From Chaetorhynchus papuensis (taxonomy: Eukaryota > Chordata > Aves > Passeriformes > Rhipiduridae), in contig VWYX01000917.1 of NCBI GenBank assembly GCA_013396525.1, forward strand, positions 1 to 64,000: 64,000 nucleotides of DNA, in the 5' to 3' direction. Under the pieces are notes generated by a model. It ran no database searches and was not told the DNA's origin. It was given only the letters and a program-made list of their open reading frames with translations. Position 1 is the first letter of the stretch. Each line of letters opens with the position of its first letter. The translations under genes and the position numbers were made by a program. Of the stretch, positions 1-9,631 are shown one piece after another.

Positions 1-68
1 TGCACCAGCCACACCTTCTCAGTCTCGTACCAGGCCTCCTCGGCTGCTATCTGCTCCTCCGTCTTGGC
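1..68 (-). CDS. MYO18A: MYO18A shared exon following the PDZ/alternative N-terminus (truncated by window edge)
   Basis: On the minus strand a pyrimidine-rich acceptor ending in ctcag is followed at 68 by GCC AAG ACG GAG GAG CAG, coding A-K-T-E-E-Q-I-A-A-E-E-A-W, then Y-E-T-E-K-V-W-L-V. This is the start of the segment before the SH3-like and motor domains of MYO18A. It begins in phase 0, so both the alpha PDZ exon (ending at 8549) and the gamma-type exons (ending at 1340) can splice to it. The donor lies beyond the window. Confidence 0.93.
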
Positions 69-3000
69 CTGAGGGACAGCAGACGTGGAGAGGTTGTGGT
101 CACCTGCCCACTGCCCTGTCTCACCTCCTCCCCACATCCCTGGGACTGGAGGGAGCAAGGCTGACTGGCCACAGGGCCATGTGCTGGCCAGCCAGGCCAC
201 CTTCACAAGCCACAAGCCCTCCCAGCACGTCCCCAATTTGCCCGCTGGAGGAACCCCAGTGGGCTCAGGGCTGCAGAGACCACCAGGGCCCTGCCACAGC
301 TTGGGACAGACATAAAGACACAGTGACCCACAGGCACATTCACTGCAGCCACCTTGGGCGAGCCTGGAGGGGCTGAGCTCCCAAACCACAGCCCTGAGAG
401 TGGGCACCCATGCCAGCCACGAGTCAGGATGCAGGGACACCAGACATGCTATGGGGATATGGGACATGCTGCAGGGACATGCTGCAGGGACACAGGACAC
501 GCTGAGACACATAATGGAGGCACACAGGACATGGCACAGGACTCCAACATGGGAAATGCCAGGCTGGCGTGGCCGGCACAGCGGGGATGTCCCCAGCACA
601 AGGAGAGCAGGATGAGCCCCAAAGCCAAACCTGAGCTGCAGCAGGGACGGGGCCAAGAGGAGCTGCCGGCGCATCGTCCGCTGGACCCTGGCGAGGCCGA
701 GAGACGGCGGTGAAGGCGAGAAGGGCTCAGCCCTGCCCCGCACACAGCGCAGAAAGAGGCGGGGGGGAGTGAGCTGGGAGCAAAGCATCACTGTGCCAAA
801 CCCTGCGGGTGCTCCCCGTGCCACGGCCACCACTGTGGACAGCAGAGTGGCAAGTCCAGTGCAGTGCTGGACATACACGGAGCTGGGAAGGACGCTGGCC
901 ACGAGGCCGTGCTGCCAAAGCCCTGGGGCTGGGGGTCACTGCACTGACCCCGTTCTGAGCTCTGCCAGCACCATGTGCCACAGCTGCTTTGGCATGAGCC
1001 ATGCATCCTGCCAATGCCAGCACTCTGCCCCTTCACACCCTGCTCCACACCCCTGCCCACCCCAGTTGTGCCCCTCCACTGAGGGCACCCTCCTGGAACA
1101 TTTGGCTTCCCGGCATGGGCAAGCTTCCGTGCATGGCCTCGCTGGGGAGGGGAGAGGCACCCAGCCCTGGCTGCCCTGGCACCTGCCAGCCCCGTGGCAG
1201 CCCACGGAGCAGGGTGGGATGGGGAAAGCCTTACGCTCCAGCACGAGGCACGGGCGCAGATGCCAGCCCAGCGGCAGACAGAGGATGGCAGGGGGTCGCT
1301 GGTGGAGGCAGAGGGCTCCTGAGGACGGGGGTACAGTACCTGGCTGGGTGCCGAAGCGGAGGCGGCGGGCTCCAGCTAATGGCAGCAAGGAAGGAGGAGA
1401 GAAAGAAGAGAGGGGGTGAGAGGCAGAGAGCAGAAGCAGCACCCTGAAGCCACAGGGCCCCGGCATGGCCATGATTCACACAGCACCACCAGGACATCAT
1501 CCATCCAAGCCACCACAGTGTGCCTGGGCCCCTGCGGGGATGCCAGCAGTTCCCCACCCCCAGCACACTGGGCTGGGCAATGATCCCCAAACCCACCAAC
1601 AGCCCTGGTCATCCATTCCCTGCTGCCAGTGTCACCCAGAGATGGACCACGGGGTTGGCAGCCAGACACAAGGGTACAGAGCACACGGCATGTCCGGGGC
1701 AGCCACGCAGTGCCCATGCCTCCCTGTCCCCAGGAAGGCGACACGCAAGCACCAACACCTCTGGAATTACAGAAGCAGTGAAGATCCTCTCCAGCCGCAG
1801 CTGCGCCTCCTCGGATGGGCTCAGCAGGGACGCGGGGCCAGGGGGAGCAGGGTCAGGGGCAGCCTGGAGGCAGAGCACCATTAGCTCCAGGCCAGCTGCC
1901 CCACAGCTCTCACAGCCCTAGCACAAGGGCACCAGTGGGGCCATTTCAAAGGCTTTCCCAGCCCTGCAGCCCATCAGTGCTTGGGGCGGGTCCCAGGGTG
2001 AAGGCACAGCTGGGTACCAGCGTGTACCCACAGTGTCCAGGGACCTGGGTCCCCACTCCTACACACCTGCTGGGGGGCAGCCGGGGCAGTTTTCACAGGG
2101 GTCGGCCGCTTCTCGCTGGTCTGCAGCTTCTTCTCCACATGAAATGGAGGGGAGACAAGGGGCAGCATGATGGAGTGGCCACAGCACACACGACTGCCCC
2201 AAAAAAGTGACTCCCACCCACACCACACATCCCAAAAGCACTGCAAACCATGCAGGTGAGCTCACACCATGCTGCACTGGGGGCACGTAGAGCATCCCCC
2301 GCTGTGCACACACCGGTACCTTGTGCCTCTCCAGGGCCGTGGGTTTCAGAGCAGGCACCTTTGCTGGCTCTGCTTTCCCTCCCGAAGGCTGCACCGGTGG
2401 CTCTGGCTTGGCTTTGGCGCCCGGGGACGGCTTTGCGTCCCCTCCAGCCGGCTCACGGGACTTCTCCTGCCTGTCCCCCGGCCGGAACCGTGGCCGGTGC
2501 TCCTTGGTTTTGCCCTTTGCCATGAGGGTTTTGAGCCCCTCTGAGATCTCATCCTTGGGTTCTGGCTTGGCAGGAGCTGAAGGCACCACGGCAGGGGGAG
2601 GTGGCGGGGCTGGGGGAGCTGGGACACTGGTACGGCCTGTTTCCTCCTTCCTTGGGGGCGGCACTGGCTCAGGAGATTTGGCATCTTGTCCCGGCTCCTT
2701 GGCACCGCCAGTGTCCTCCCCTGGCAGGACTTTGCGGACCACCTTGCGCACCACCCGGACCATCTTGCGGCGGGACAGCCCCTGGCCGTCATCTCCCTGT
2801 CCCTCAGCGGCCGGGCCCTCCAGCCCATTCACAGCTGCCCCATTCAGCACCGGCTCTGGGCTCTTCCCTCTCCCAGAAGGTGGCTCGAGGCTCTTCACGG
2901 CCTCAGGACTCTTAGTGGGTTCAGGGCTCTTCACAGGGTCAGGTTTTGGGGGTTCAGCTTTCGGGGGTGCAGATGCTGCGTCCTTCGGGCTCTCTGACTG

Positions 3001-6000
3001 CAGCCACAACGACACCGGTGTGAGTGGAGGTCCAGCCTCCACTGCTCTTTGGGATGTGGTGGCGTCCAGGGCTCTGCCCTGCCACGGAGCACAGCTCCCA
3101 GCCAGACCCCAGCACTGGGGACACAGCACCCTTCCCCACCAACCTACAGCCCCACAATGGATCCCAGGGCAGGGAGCACTGGTGACCTCCCTGCCCCACA
3201 CACAGTGACCCATCGACCCTCAGGCTGCCAGCGCAGGGGTAAAACTCAGTGCTCAGGGCATCACTAAGCCCATGACCCTGCATGGTGTCCCCAAGCCCTG
3301 TCACAGGGGCTGTTCCCACCAAGGACAAGCCCCATCCCCAAAAGCTCCACCCTGCCCGTGCCCTGTGACACTTACAGCCCCATCCTCCTTCACGGGTCTT
3401 TTCACAGCTAAAGATTTGTCCTCGTCCTTGACCTGAGGGTCAGACAAACAAGAGGAGCACGTTTCAGCCCACTGTGGGGCCTCGCTGCCGGAAAACCCAC
3501 CGGGACCATAACTCCATGCCAGCCCCAATTTGCAGCCCACTGCAGGGACAAGGACGCGTGTCCTTCCAGGCTTCCCATCAGCCAAAAAAACGGGGGTGAA
3601 GCACAGAGATGCATCCCGGTTATGGCAAACCCCAAAGGTGGGAGAGGTGGCCTGGGCCCTCTCATCATGTGCAGCCAGTGAGGGAGCTAATTCAGAGTCC
3701 CACCACCGCTCCTGCAGGGCTCTGTCATTCTGCACGTCACCCCCCCGGTGTCACAGCACGTTTTAAGTGTCACCAGCTAATCTCTGCAGCAGCCGCACGT
3801 GGGACATGCCAGATCCCTGCTGACCCGGGGAAACCAGAGGCCTCTGGGGGGGGTGGGCGGCCAAACTCTGCCCTGAGCCGTGTCTCTGAGTGCCAGGACT
3901 TGGCTGGGACACTGTGGTGGCAGCGTGTGGTGCATCCTGTGGCCAACACACCCTGACTTGCCATCACACAGCAGCTCCTGGCTCGCAGGTGGCACTGGGG
4001 TGGCTCACACTGTGTTAGGGGCTGCACCAGCCACTTGCAAAGCCATTAGTGATGGTGTTAGTGATCGCATGCACGGCTATGTTGGTGACCCCAGCCCTGG
4101 CCAAGCTCCCGTTTGCCTGGCACAGCCCCTGTCACGGCAGCACGGTGAGGCTGGGAGTGCTGCTCCAAACACGGTGCCAGCACTGGGCAAACTGGGGGAG
4201 TTGGTCAGCAGCGTGACCGAAACGTGGGGTGCAGGCAAACATGCGAGAGAGACTTCCCTTCTGCTCCCAGAACGCAAACCGGGATGAGAACGCCATGGTG
4301 ATGTCTCATGGAGCCGCAGCCCTGGCTGGGGAGAGAGGGAGAGGTGAGACGGACTGGGGACAGCACACAGAACGCCAAACCACGGCCCAGGGTACAGGCG
4401 TGGTGCCCTTCCCCACCTGGGATCCTCGGGAGTGGGGGTCCGAGCCCACCTGGCCCTGCTCAGCACACAAACGGTGCCCACAGGAGGGGCTCCGGGGACA
4501 GGCAGGTGACCAGTCTGAGACCCAGCAAAACTCACTGTGCAAAAAAAGCCCCTTTAGTCAGGCTGCAGGACCGTGGCCCTGCTCCCCCGAGCAGGCCAGC
4601 CCGCTGCGGTAAGCAAATGCCAGGGTGAGGAAAGGGATATTTTCTGCCCCAGCTCCCTGCTTGCTCTTACAGCCAGGGTTTATTCTGAGCCTGACCCCGT
4701 GCCAGCAGTCAGGCAGCTCTGGTGGGACCTCCTGCCCTGGATGGCACCCGCTCTCCAACCCCAGGTTGTGCCTGGAGCCACTAGGGAGAAGCCCCCTCCC
4801 AGGGCCAGGCGTGGCACAGGGGAGCCACCAAACCAACCCAACAGTCTGGGAGTACATCCCTGAGGGCTCCCCTGTACCCCCCAGCCATCACCATGGTGTG
4901 AAATGCCAGTGCCTGCAGCACAGGCTGAGCACGAGGGTCTGGAGATGAACCCACCCGTGGGTCAGAACCCCCAAACCCTCTGCCCACAGCACTCCCACCT
5001 CCAAGCAGCCTGGCACTGCCACAAAGGTCTCCAGAGAGCACTGGCCATGAGGTCCCCACAACAAACAACCCCCAGCCACCAAAGTGCCCCAGGGGTGGGT
5101 TCAGCCTCACAATCCCCAATCCCAGCACCAGGACCGTCTCCCACATGCCCCCCTCGTGCTCCCCAAGCCGTGCTGGCCACGCCGGGGGTCCCCACCTTAC
5201 CAGAGGGAGCCAGGAGCGGGGTTTCCGCCGGGGCGAGCGCGGCACCGCACGGGAGAGGCACTAGTGGGGCGGCAGCCGGCAGCGGGGACAGCTGGGCTGA
5301 TAGGGCCACCCTAAAAATAGCCGAGGAATGCGAGGGCCCCGCCGGCGCAGCAGCAGCCGGAGGGAGAGCTGAGGGGGGGGACACGCGGGCAGTGGGGCCT
5401 CGCCACCAGCAGCACCGTCACCGCCGCCACTGCCAGAGGAAGTGATGTGGGCTCCGCCGCGGGGGGAACTGCCCGGCCTCCGTCCACCGTCCGCCCGGAG
5501 CGGGTGGGAAAGACACCCCCAGGCCAAGTGCAGCTGTGGAGATGGGGGAGCCAGGGAGGGCTCTGTGCCTCAAAGGATGGGGTTGCACGCTCCTCTACCC
5601 CGGGGTGCCTGGTGTCGGAGCTGGGTTCCTGGTGTCGTGCCAGGCGGTGCAACCCTGACACTTCTTGTTCCGCCTCTGGCTTTCCCATGAACATGAGATC
5701 CCCCCAAAATGCTCCTGGGGATGGATGGCACCCCAGCAGCCCGTGGTAAAGACGTTTTCATGGCAAAGCTGCCTCTGGAAGTCCAAGGTCTCCGTGGAAA
5801 CAGCGGGAGTGGGGCAGCAGGCAATGGGCCGGGGGTCAGGGGCCTCCCTGTGAGGGGGCTGCTGGGAGGAGCTGGTGGCAGGGAGCCAGGCATGCTGGTG
5901 GCATGGAGGAGCAGCAGTGACACAGGCATGGCACACTGGGACCCCAGCTGGCAGCTGAGCAGGTCCCTGCCCGATCAAAGGGAGACAGATGTGTCCTGAG

Positions 6001-9000
6001 CAAAAGAGCATTCCCACAGGAAGCAAGGGGTTCCAGCCTGGCACACCCCACTGCACAAGGGACAGGCCACATCAAACACTCTTGGCAGGGCTGGCATAAC
6101 ACAGCAGAGAATGCCTGTGGTGACACAGGTGTCCCCAGGTAGTGCAGGATTGGAGCCACCTCCACTGGGATGCCCAGCCCAGCTGTTTGGTGACATCAGC
6201 ATTTCTGCCTGGCCAACATATTTCTGTCATTCCTTCGCCGGGAAATTTGGCAGACACGTGCTGGCCCATGGCTGAGCCCACTGGACACAAGCCCCCTCCC
6301 AGAACCCCTTGGGACCCCCCCACACCGGGACACCGCAGCAGCGCCAACCCCTCAGTGAGAGCAGAAAAAGAGCCAAACCAAGAACTTCCCAAACACAGAA
6401 AAATGATAAAAACGCCTCCAACATGATGAGAGTCCCACATCCCACCCTGGTGGGACACAGGGAACCCAGCCACGCCATGGCACAGTGGCCTTGCACCCTG
6501 GGGACGGCCACCTGCGGGGACCTGGGTGCCCGTGGGCAGTGGCACGCAAGGTCGGCCAGCACAGCCGCCGGATGCCTGTGGTCCTGCTGAAGCCCTGGAG
6601 CGCTCAGAGGCGTTTCTGGAATATTTCTGCTGGGCCGGCGCACGCCTGGGCCCTGCCTGAGGAATTTCGCCGGTAAATAAATAAATACGAGTGTGGAGCA
6701 GAGCCAGCCCAGCTGCCCCACACTGGGAGCAAACCTGGGACACGGAGGGGGTTTCACCCCATCCCCAATACCCTGCCACGCTGTCCCACTGGCTGGGCCC
6801 CTGTCACCCCACAGCACTGATGACCCCACAAGATGCGGCGGGTGCTGCCCCTGCCCAGCCGGGTCCATGGGGACAAGGGTGACTCAGCACAGACCCGGTG
6901 AGGGGCTTAAACCCCCCCATGGTGCACAGAGAGCCCGGCACCGTCCCGCTCCAGCTGGGGAGGGGCTTCCAGAGCAACAGCCCAAAATATGTCTATAATT
7001 TCCTGTTTCAAAAAGGATCATTTTTATTTAAATTAGGACCAGAAACATTCCAGGGAGCTTAGTGGGGCCTGGGGGAGAGCCGGGCCTCCCTGTGTGCCAG
7101 CACCTTGTGTGAGGGACCCCCAAGTGCACCCAGCACCCCAGTGGGGGCTCCCTAGTACCAGCAAAGCCATGGCATGTCCCTCTGGTGCACCACGCAGGAG
7201 GAGGAGGCATCCTGTGCCGGGAGGTGCCTGTGCTGCAGTGGCAACCCCACGACACGGTCAGTGCCAGCCCTCTGGCCAGCTCCCACCGACTGATGCCGTC
7301 AAACCACACCATGTTCCGGCACAAGGCTGCACGTTGCAGCCTCTCCCATGCAGCCCCAAGGGCACCGGCGTCTCCTCTCTCCCCTCCCAGCCCAGCCCCG
7401 TGCTCCTGGAAGGCACAAGCGCCTCGTTGGCCCCGTGTGCCAACATCCAACGCACACCTGCCTCCGTGCCAGGGTCACAGCCGTGCCCCGTGTCCACACG
7501 GGATTATCCCACCAGGGGTTATCCCACCAGGGGTTATCCAGGCAGCACTGCCCGGTGCCGCCTGCAGGGCTCCGGGGAGGAGCTGCGGGGAAGCCACCGC
7601 TCTGGCTTGGCGCAGACTCCACCCCGCGGTGCCGGCATCTGCTCGAGGAGCACATGGAGCCCTGTGGTCACCCTCACGCCATCCTGGCCACCATCCCGCA
7701 GGCACAGGGCCTTGCCATGCTCAGTGTTGTTCTCGCCAGTGCAGGCAACCTGCTCTGCAGGCACAGGCATCTTCCACTCCTAAGGAAGGCTTAAAAATAC
7801 ACTAAACAAGTCCAGTTTTACACTAAACAACGCCACGCTGCTGCATCCCGTGCCACCATGGAGGGGGTCCAGCCCTGCAGGCTGCTGGCATTTGGGGGGC
7901 TCTGCTGCCGGCTGGCCAGGACGCTGGTTAGCCTGCGGCAGGGTCAGCAGTGCCGGGCAGCAGGCGTGAGGGATGTGGGTCACCCAGCCATTAAGTTTCT
8001 ATTTATACAGCAGCAGCAGCAGCCGCGTATGCAGGGCTGCGCACGCCGGCAGCAGCTCCCGGCCCCTGGCACGCTGTGTGCCTGCCCCAGTCCCCGGGGA
8101 GGATCCCAGTGGGGGACGCCAGCGTGGGCAGTGGAGCAGGCAGTGTCCTACTGCAAAGCAGCCTTTGGAATTTCCTGGCAGTGAGGAGCAAAGCTCCCTT
8201 CTCAGCTGGACTGTGCTCTGTCAGCAAAGAGGTGGGGACAGACTTCCCACAGGCAACGCAGAGCTGGGCTCTCCCGCGGCCCCTCTGGCAAGAGGAAGAC
8301 CCGACCCAACACCACCCTGAGCATCCTGGGGGGCAAAAACCCACCAGTGATGATTTGCAAGACCTGATGCATCACCGCTGCATCCCAACCACAGCCTCCC
8401 ACTCCTCCCTGTGCATCGCTCCTGGCCGGAGCAGCCCCAGCACCCGCTGTTTCCCACAGCCCTTGCCAACCTAAACACCCCCACGAGGACGCTGGCGCTG
8501 GCAGAACCCAGGCCCGGCAGTGCCTGTGGCGGGGACGGCGTTACTCACATCCCAGGCAGCACGGCGTGTCCCCTGGCCGCCCCGCAGCCAGCAGCGGCTC
8601 AGCTCGCTCAGCTCCAGGATGGGCTGCACCTTCAGCTGCACCGTCTCCCCCGACTGCCGGATCATCTCCACGATCTCATCCCGAGATTTGTTCTCCACGT
8701 TCCGCCCGTTGATCTCCACCAGCCGGTCGCCCGGCACCAAGCCCAAGGCCAAGTCTTTGGTGCCGGCTCCGGGCTCGGCGAAGTGCACGACGCGCCGGTA
8801 CACCTGCCCGTCGGAGCCCCGGTCCAGCATGGTGGTGCGGCGCAGGGAGAAGCCGAAATCTCCGGTGTTGCGCCTCTGCAGCTCCAGCTGCCGTGGGGTG
8901 GGGGGCTGGGGGGGCACCAGGGCGGGCAGCCGCAGCTCGGCAGGGAACTTCTTGCCGATGAGCTCCGGCACCCTGGCACGCAGGGAGACAGCGGGAGGGG

Positions 9001-9556
9001 TGCAGGGCTGTCCGGGGGGAACCCCCTGCTTGTCGAGTGGGGTCTCCAGCGTACGCACCTCCACCTGGGGGGACGGGGCTGCTGAGTGCTCAGAGGGCGT
9101 GGAGGTCTCTGAGGTGCTCTCATCCCGGCTTTTCTGGGAGAAGGAGAAGCGTTTGACAATCACCTGGGAGTTCTGCTTGGCCAGGGAGCCGAACTTGGCT
9201 GCCCGCTGCAGCACCGAGCCCTTGAAGTTGGTATCGTCCGCCTTGAGATCGTCACTGGAGCTGGCCGTGCTCAGGTGGCCCGAGTCCAAGATGACGCTGC
9301 CCCGGTTGCTGTCAGAGTCAATATCTGTGAGGTGCAGCTCAGAGCCACTGGCCACTTTAATGGGGATGGGGTTGGAGATCTCCAGACGGGTCTTGGAGTC
9401 CCGCTTGGAGGCACGGTTGAGGTTGAAGAAGCCCCGGCGCATGCTCATCTCCTCCAGGCTCTTGAGTTCAGCTGCTGACATTCGCTCCTTTTTCTCCTTC
9501 TTCTTCTCCTTCCGGGCCCCATCCTTCTCTTTGTCCTTCTTCATCAGGTTGAACAT
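1..9556 (-). CDS. MYO18A: MYO18A, unconventional myosin-XVIIIa, 5' part of the gene (partial)
   Basis: Coding span of MYO18A within the window; the gene runs off the left edge. Seen: a large exon (8549-9631) with the ATG at 9556, a KE-rich start and a PDZ domain, and an exon at 1-68 whose translation AKTEEQIAAEEAWYETEKVW matches the segment that follows the PDZ region in vertebrate MYO18A. Both exon borders are phase 0, so they join directly as in the alpha isoform. Five further phase-0 exons at 1340-3432 give an alternative proline-rich N-terminus. Family knowledge: MYO18A is a myosin with little or no motor ATPase. It binds F-actin through its N-terminus, links Golgi GOLPH3 to actin, and forms mixed filaments with nonmuscle myosin II; a gamma-type isoform is sarcomeric in heart. 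The motor, IQ and coiled-coil exons lie outside the window. Gene identity is very secure; isoform assignment is inferred. Confidence 0.95.
69..1339. other. MYO18A intronic sequence with a short minisatellite
   Basis: No exon is supportable here. A tandem array of the 13-mer GGGACATGCTGCA (461-473, 474-486, then GGGACA to 492) lies inside degenerate GGACA-rich sequence spanning about 430-520. Confidence 0.7.
461..492. repeat. 13-bp minisatellite, about 2.5 exact copies
   Basis: Unit GGGACATGCTGCA repeated directly; degenerate relatives (GGGACAC, GGACACGCTGA) continue on both sides. Intronic in MYO18A. Confidence 0.75.
1340..1375 (-). CDS. MYO18A: MYO18A alternative N-terminus, 36-nt exon
   Basis: A candidate mini-exon of 12 codons (LEPAASASAPSQ) between a pyrimidine-rich acceptor ending in cattag and the donor CAG/GTACTG. 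It is phase 0 at both ends, so it can be included or skipped without changing the frame, and it would join the exon at 1759-1863 to the shared exon at 1-68. It is supported only by splice signals, phase and low-complexity Ala/Ser/Pro composition like its neighbours. No homology was recalled. Confidence 0.5.
1759..1863 (-). CDS. MYO18A: MYO18A alternative N-terminus, 105-nt exon
   Basis: Acceptor ctctgcctccag then GCT GCC CCT GAC, reading AAPDPAPPGP, then a less simple stretch SPSEEAQLRLERIFTASVIP and a final E. Phase 0 at both ends (35 codons). The upstream junction is strong. The donor GAG/GTGTTGG is weak, so the exact 3' end is uncertain; a GTAATT eleven nucleotides earlier is an alternative but would shift the phase. 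The amphipathic SEEAQLRLERIF segment looks like real conserved protein rather than intron. Confidence 0.65.
2067..2132 (-). CDS. MYO18A: MYO18A alternative N-terminus, 66-nt exon
   Basis: Twenty-two codons, KKLQTSEKRPTPVKTAPAAP then QQ, with donor CAGCAG/GTGTGT and a pyrimidine-rich acceptor region (tctcccctccatttc) ending at GAG just before AAGAAG. Phase 0 at both ends. A competing acceptor (tgcag) twelve nucleotides further in would drop four codons (KKLQ) and keep the frame. The Lys/Pro-rich composition continues that of the preceding exon. Confidence 0.6.
2320..2997 (-). CDS. MYO18A: MYO18A proline-rich alternative N-terminal exon (gamma-type)
   Basis: A 678-nt open exon (226 codons) in phase 0 on both sides: acceptor ggctgcag/TCAGAG, donor CACAAG/GTACCG. 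The translation is low-complexity and charged. It starts with several KSPEP/KSPEA repeats (possible proline-directed phosphosites), has a compact basic-hydrophobic motif MVRVVRKVVRKVL (exon residues 79-91), then a proline run PAPPAPPPPPAVVP (126-139), and ends with Lys/Pro-rich sequence. There is no PDZ domain. Known: a striated-muscle MYO18A isoform with a PDZ-less N-terminal extension has been described. That this exon encodes it is inference from position, phase and composition. The motif MVRVVRKVVRKVL stands out against the disordered background and may be a short helix for membrane, actin or partner binding. Confidence 0.85.
3376..3432 (-). CDS. MYO18A: MYO18A alternative N-terminus, 57-nt exon
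   Basis: Nineteen codons, VKDEDKSLAVKRPVKEDGA, between acceptor cctcag/GTCAAG and a strong donor GCT/GTAAGT. Phase 0 at both ends, so it fits directly in front of the 678-nt exon. It contains no in-frame ATG; its only ATG (in GAGGATGGG) is out of frame. The initiator of this isoform must therefore lie in another exon between here and the 5.2 kb leader, or start at a non-AUG codon. Confidence 0.75.
3433..5200. other. MYO18A intron between candidate muscle leader and first alternative coding exon
   Basis: GC-rich and without a clear exon. Two minus-strand ATGs in good Kozak context (around 4893 and 4295) exist, but neither is followed by a donor in the phase required by the exon at 3432, so no start exon is called. 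Confidence 0.5.
5201..5285 (-). other. MYO18A: Candidate first exon (mostly 5'UTR) of the muscle-type MYO18A transcript
   Basis: A strong donor CTCTG/GTAAGG on the minus strand ends an inferred leader exon at 5201. The start near 5285 is placed about 28 bp downstream of the TATA-like CTATTTTTAG (5311-5320). The leader has no ATG on the minus strand. One frame is open from a TAG at 5261-5263 to the donor and in phase with the exon at 3432, but its only near-start is a GTG at 5245. I therefore treat it as untranslated or as carrying a non-AUG start. Confidence 0.45.
5289..5330 (-). promoter_or_regulatory. MYO18A: Candidate muscle promoter: E-box, GATA, MEF2 and MCAT sites in 42 bp
   Basis: Seen within 42 bp: E-box CAGCTG (5289-5294), TGATAG GATA site (5298-5303), a perfect MEF2 site CTAAAAATAG (5311-5320), and AGGAATG (5324-5330), the exact reverse complement of the MCAT/TEAD element CATTCCT. 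The region is CpG-rich and sits directly upstream of a good splice donor for the proline-rich MYO18A exons. This combination is the classical signature of striated-muscle promoters. Promoter activity is inferred. Confidence 0.6.
5331..8548. other. MYO18A intron upstream of the candidate muscle promoter
   Basis: No exon called. AT-rich islets interrupt the GC-rich background at about 6200-6260 (with a perfect MCAT site CATTCCT at 6228-6234), 6605-6690 (ending in a TAAATAAATAAATA run) and 6980-7045. A tandem 15-mer lies at 7504-7539. On the minus strand, GTATAAATAG around 7998-8007 resembles a TATA box or a MEF2 near-match, but no donor follows it convincingly. Confidence 0.6.
7504..7539. repeat. 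15-bp tandem repeat, 2.4 copies
   Basis: Unit TTATCCCACCAGGGG at 7504-7518 and 7519-7533, then TTATCC to 7539. It sits in a MYO18A intron. No function is inferred. Confidence 0.85.
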
Positions 9557-9631
9557 GGTGATGGGGGGCTCGGGGCACTCTTGCCCCCACGGCAGGGCAC
9601 TGGGTTGGGGTGCTGGTCACGGCACGGCCGC
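8549..9631 (-). CDS. MYO18A: MYO18A alpha-form first coding exon with PDZ domain
   Basis: Acceptor ctgtcttgcacag at 9632-9644, a 75-nt 5'UTR part, ATG at 9556, and donor GAT/GTGAGT after 8549; coding part 1008 nt, 336 codons, ending phase 0. Residues 6-25 are a Lys/Glu-rich stretch, known in the family to bind actin or myosin II partners. Residues about 223-312 form a PDZ domain (QLELQRRNTGDFGFSLRR, carboxylate loop GFSL at 235-238, LVPGDRLVEINGRNVENKSR). The middle is Ser/Thr-rich (DSGHLSTASSSDD, DESTSETSTPSEHS). The ATG is the first Met in the exon, and its translation matches the family N-terminus MFNLMKKDKEKDG. Very secure. Confidence 0.96.

Noticed and set aside
2321..3208. Plus-strand open frame of almost 300 codons
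   Set aside because: Antisense shadow of the proline-rich MYO18A exon; GC-rich codon bias keeps several frames open.
5201..5245. Coding start MPRSPRRKPRSWLPL for the muscle MYO18A form
   Set aside because: The first codon is GTG, not ATG. Without cDNA I keep this exon as untranslated.
7997..8007. TATA-like or MEF2-like GTATAAATAG on the minus strand as a third MYO18A promoter
   Set aside because: One base off the MEF2 consensus, and no splice donor or ATG exon could be placed downstream.
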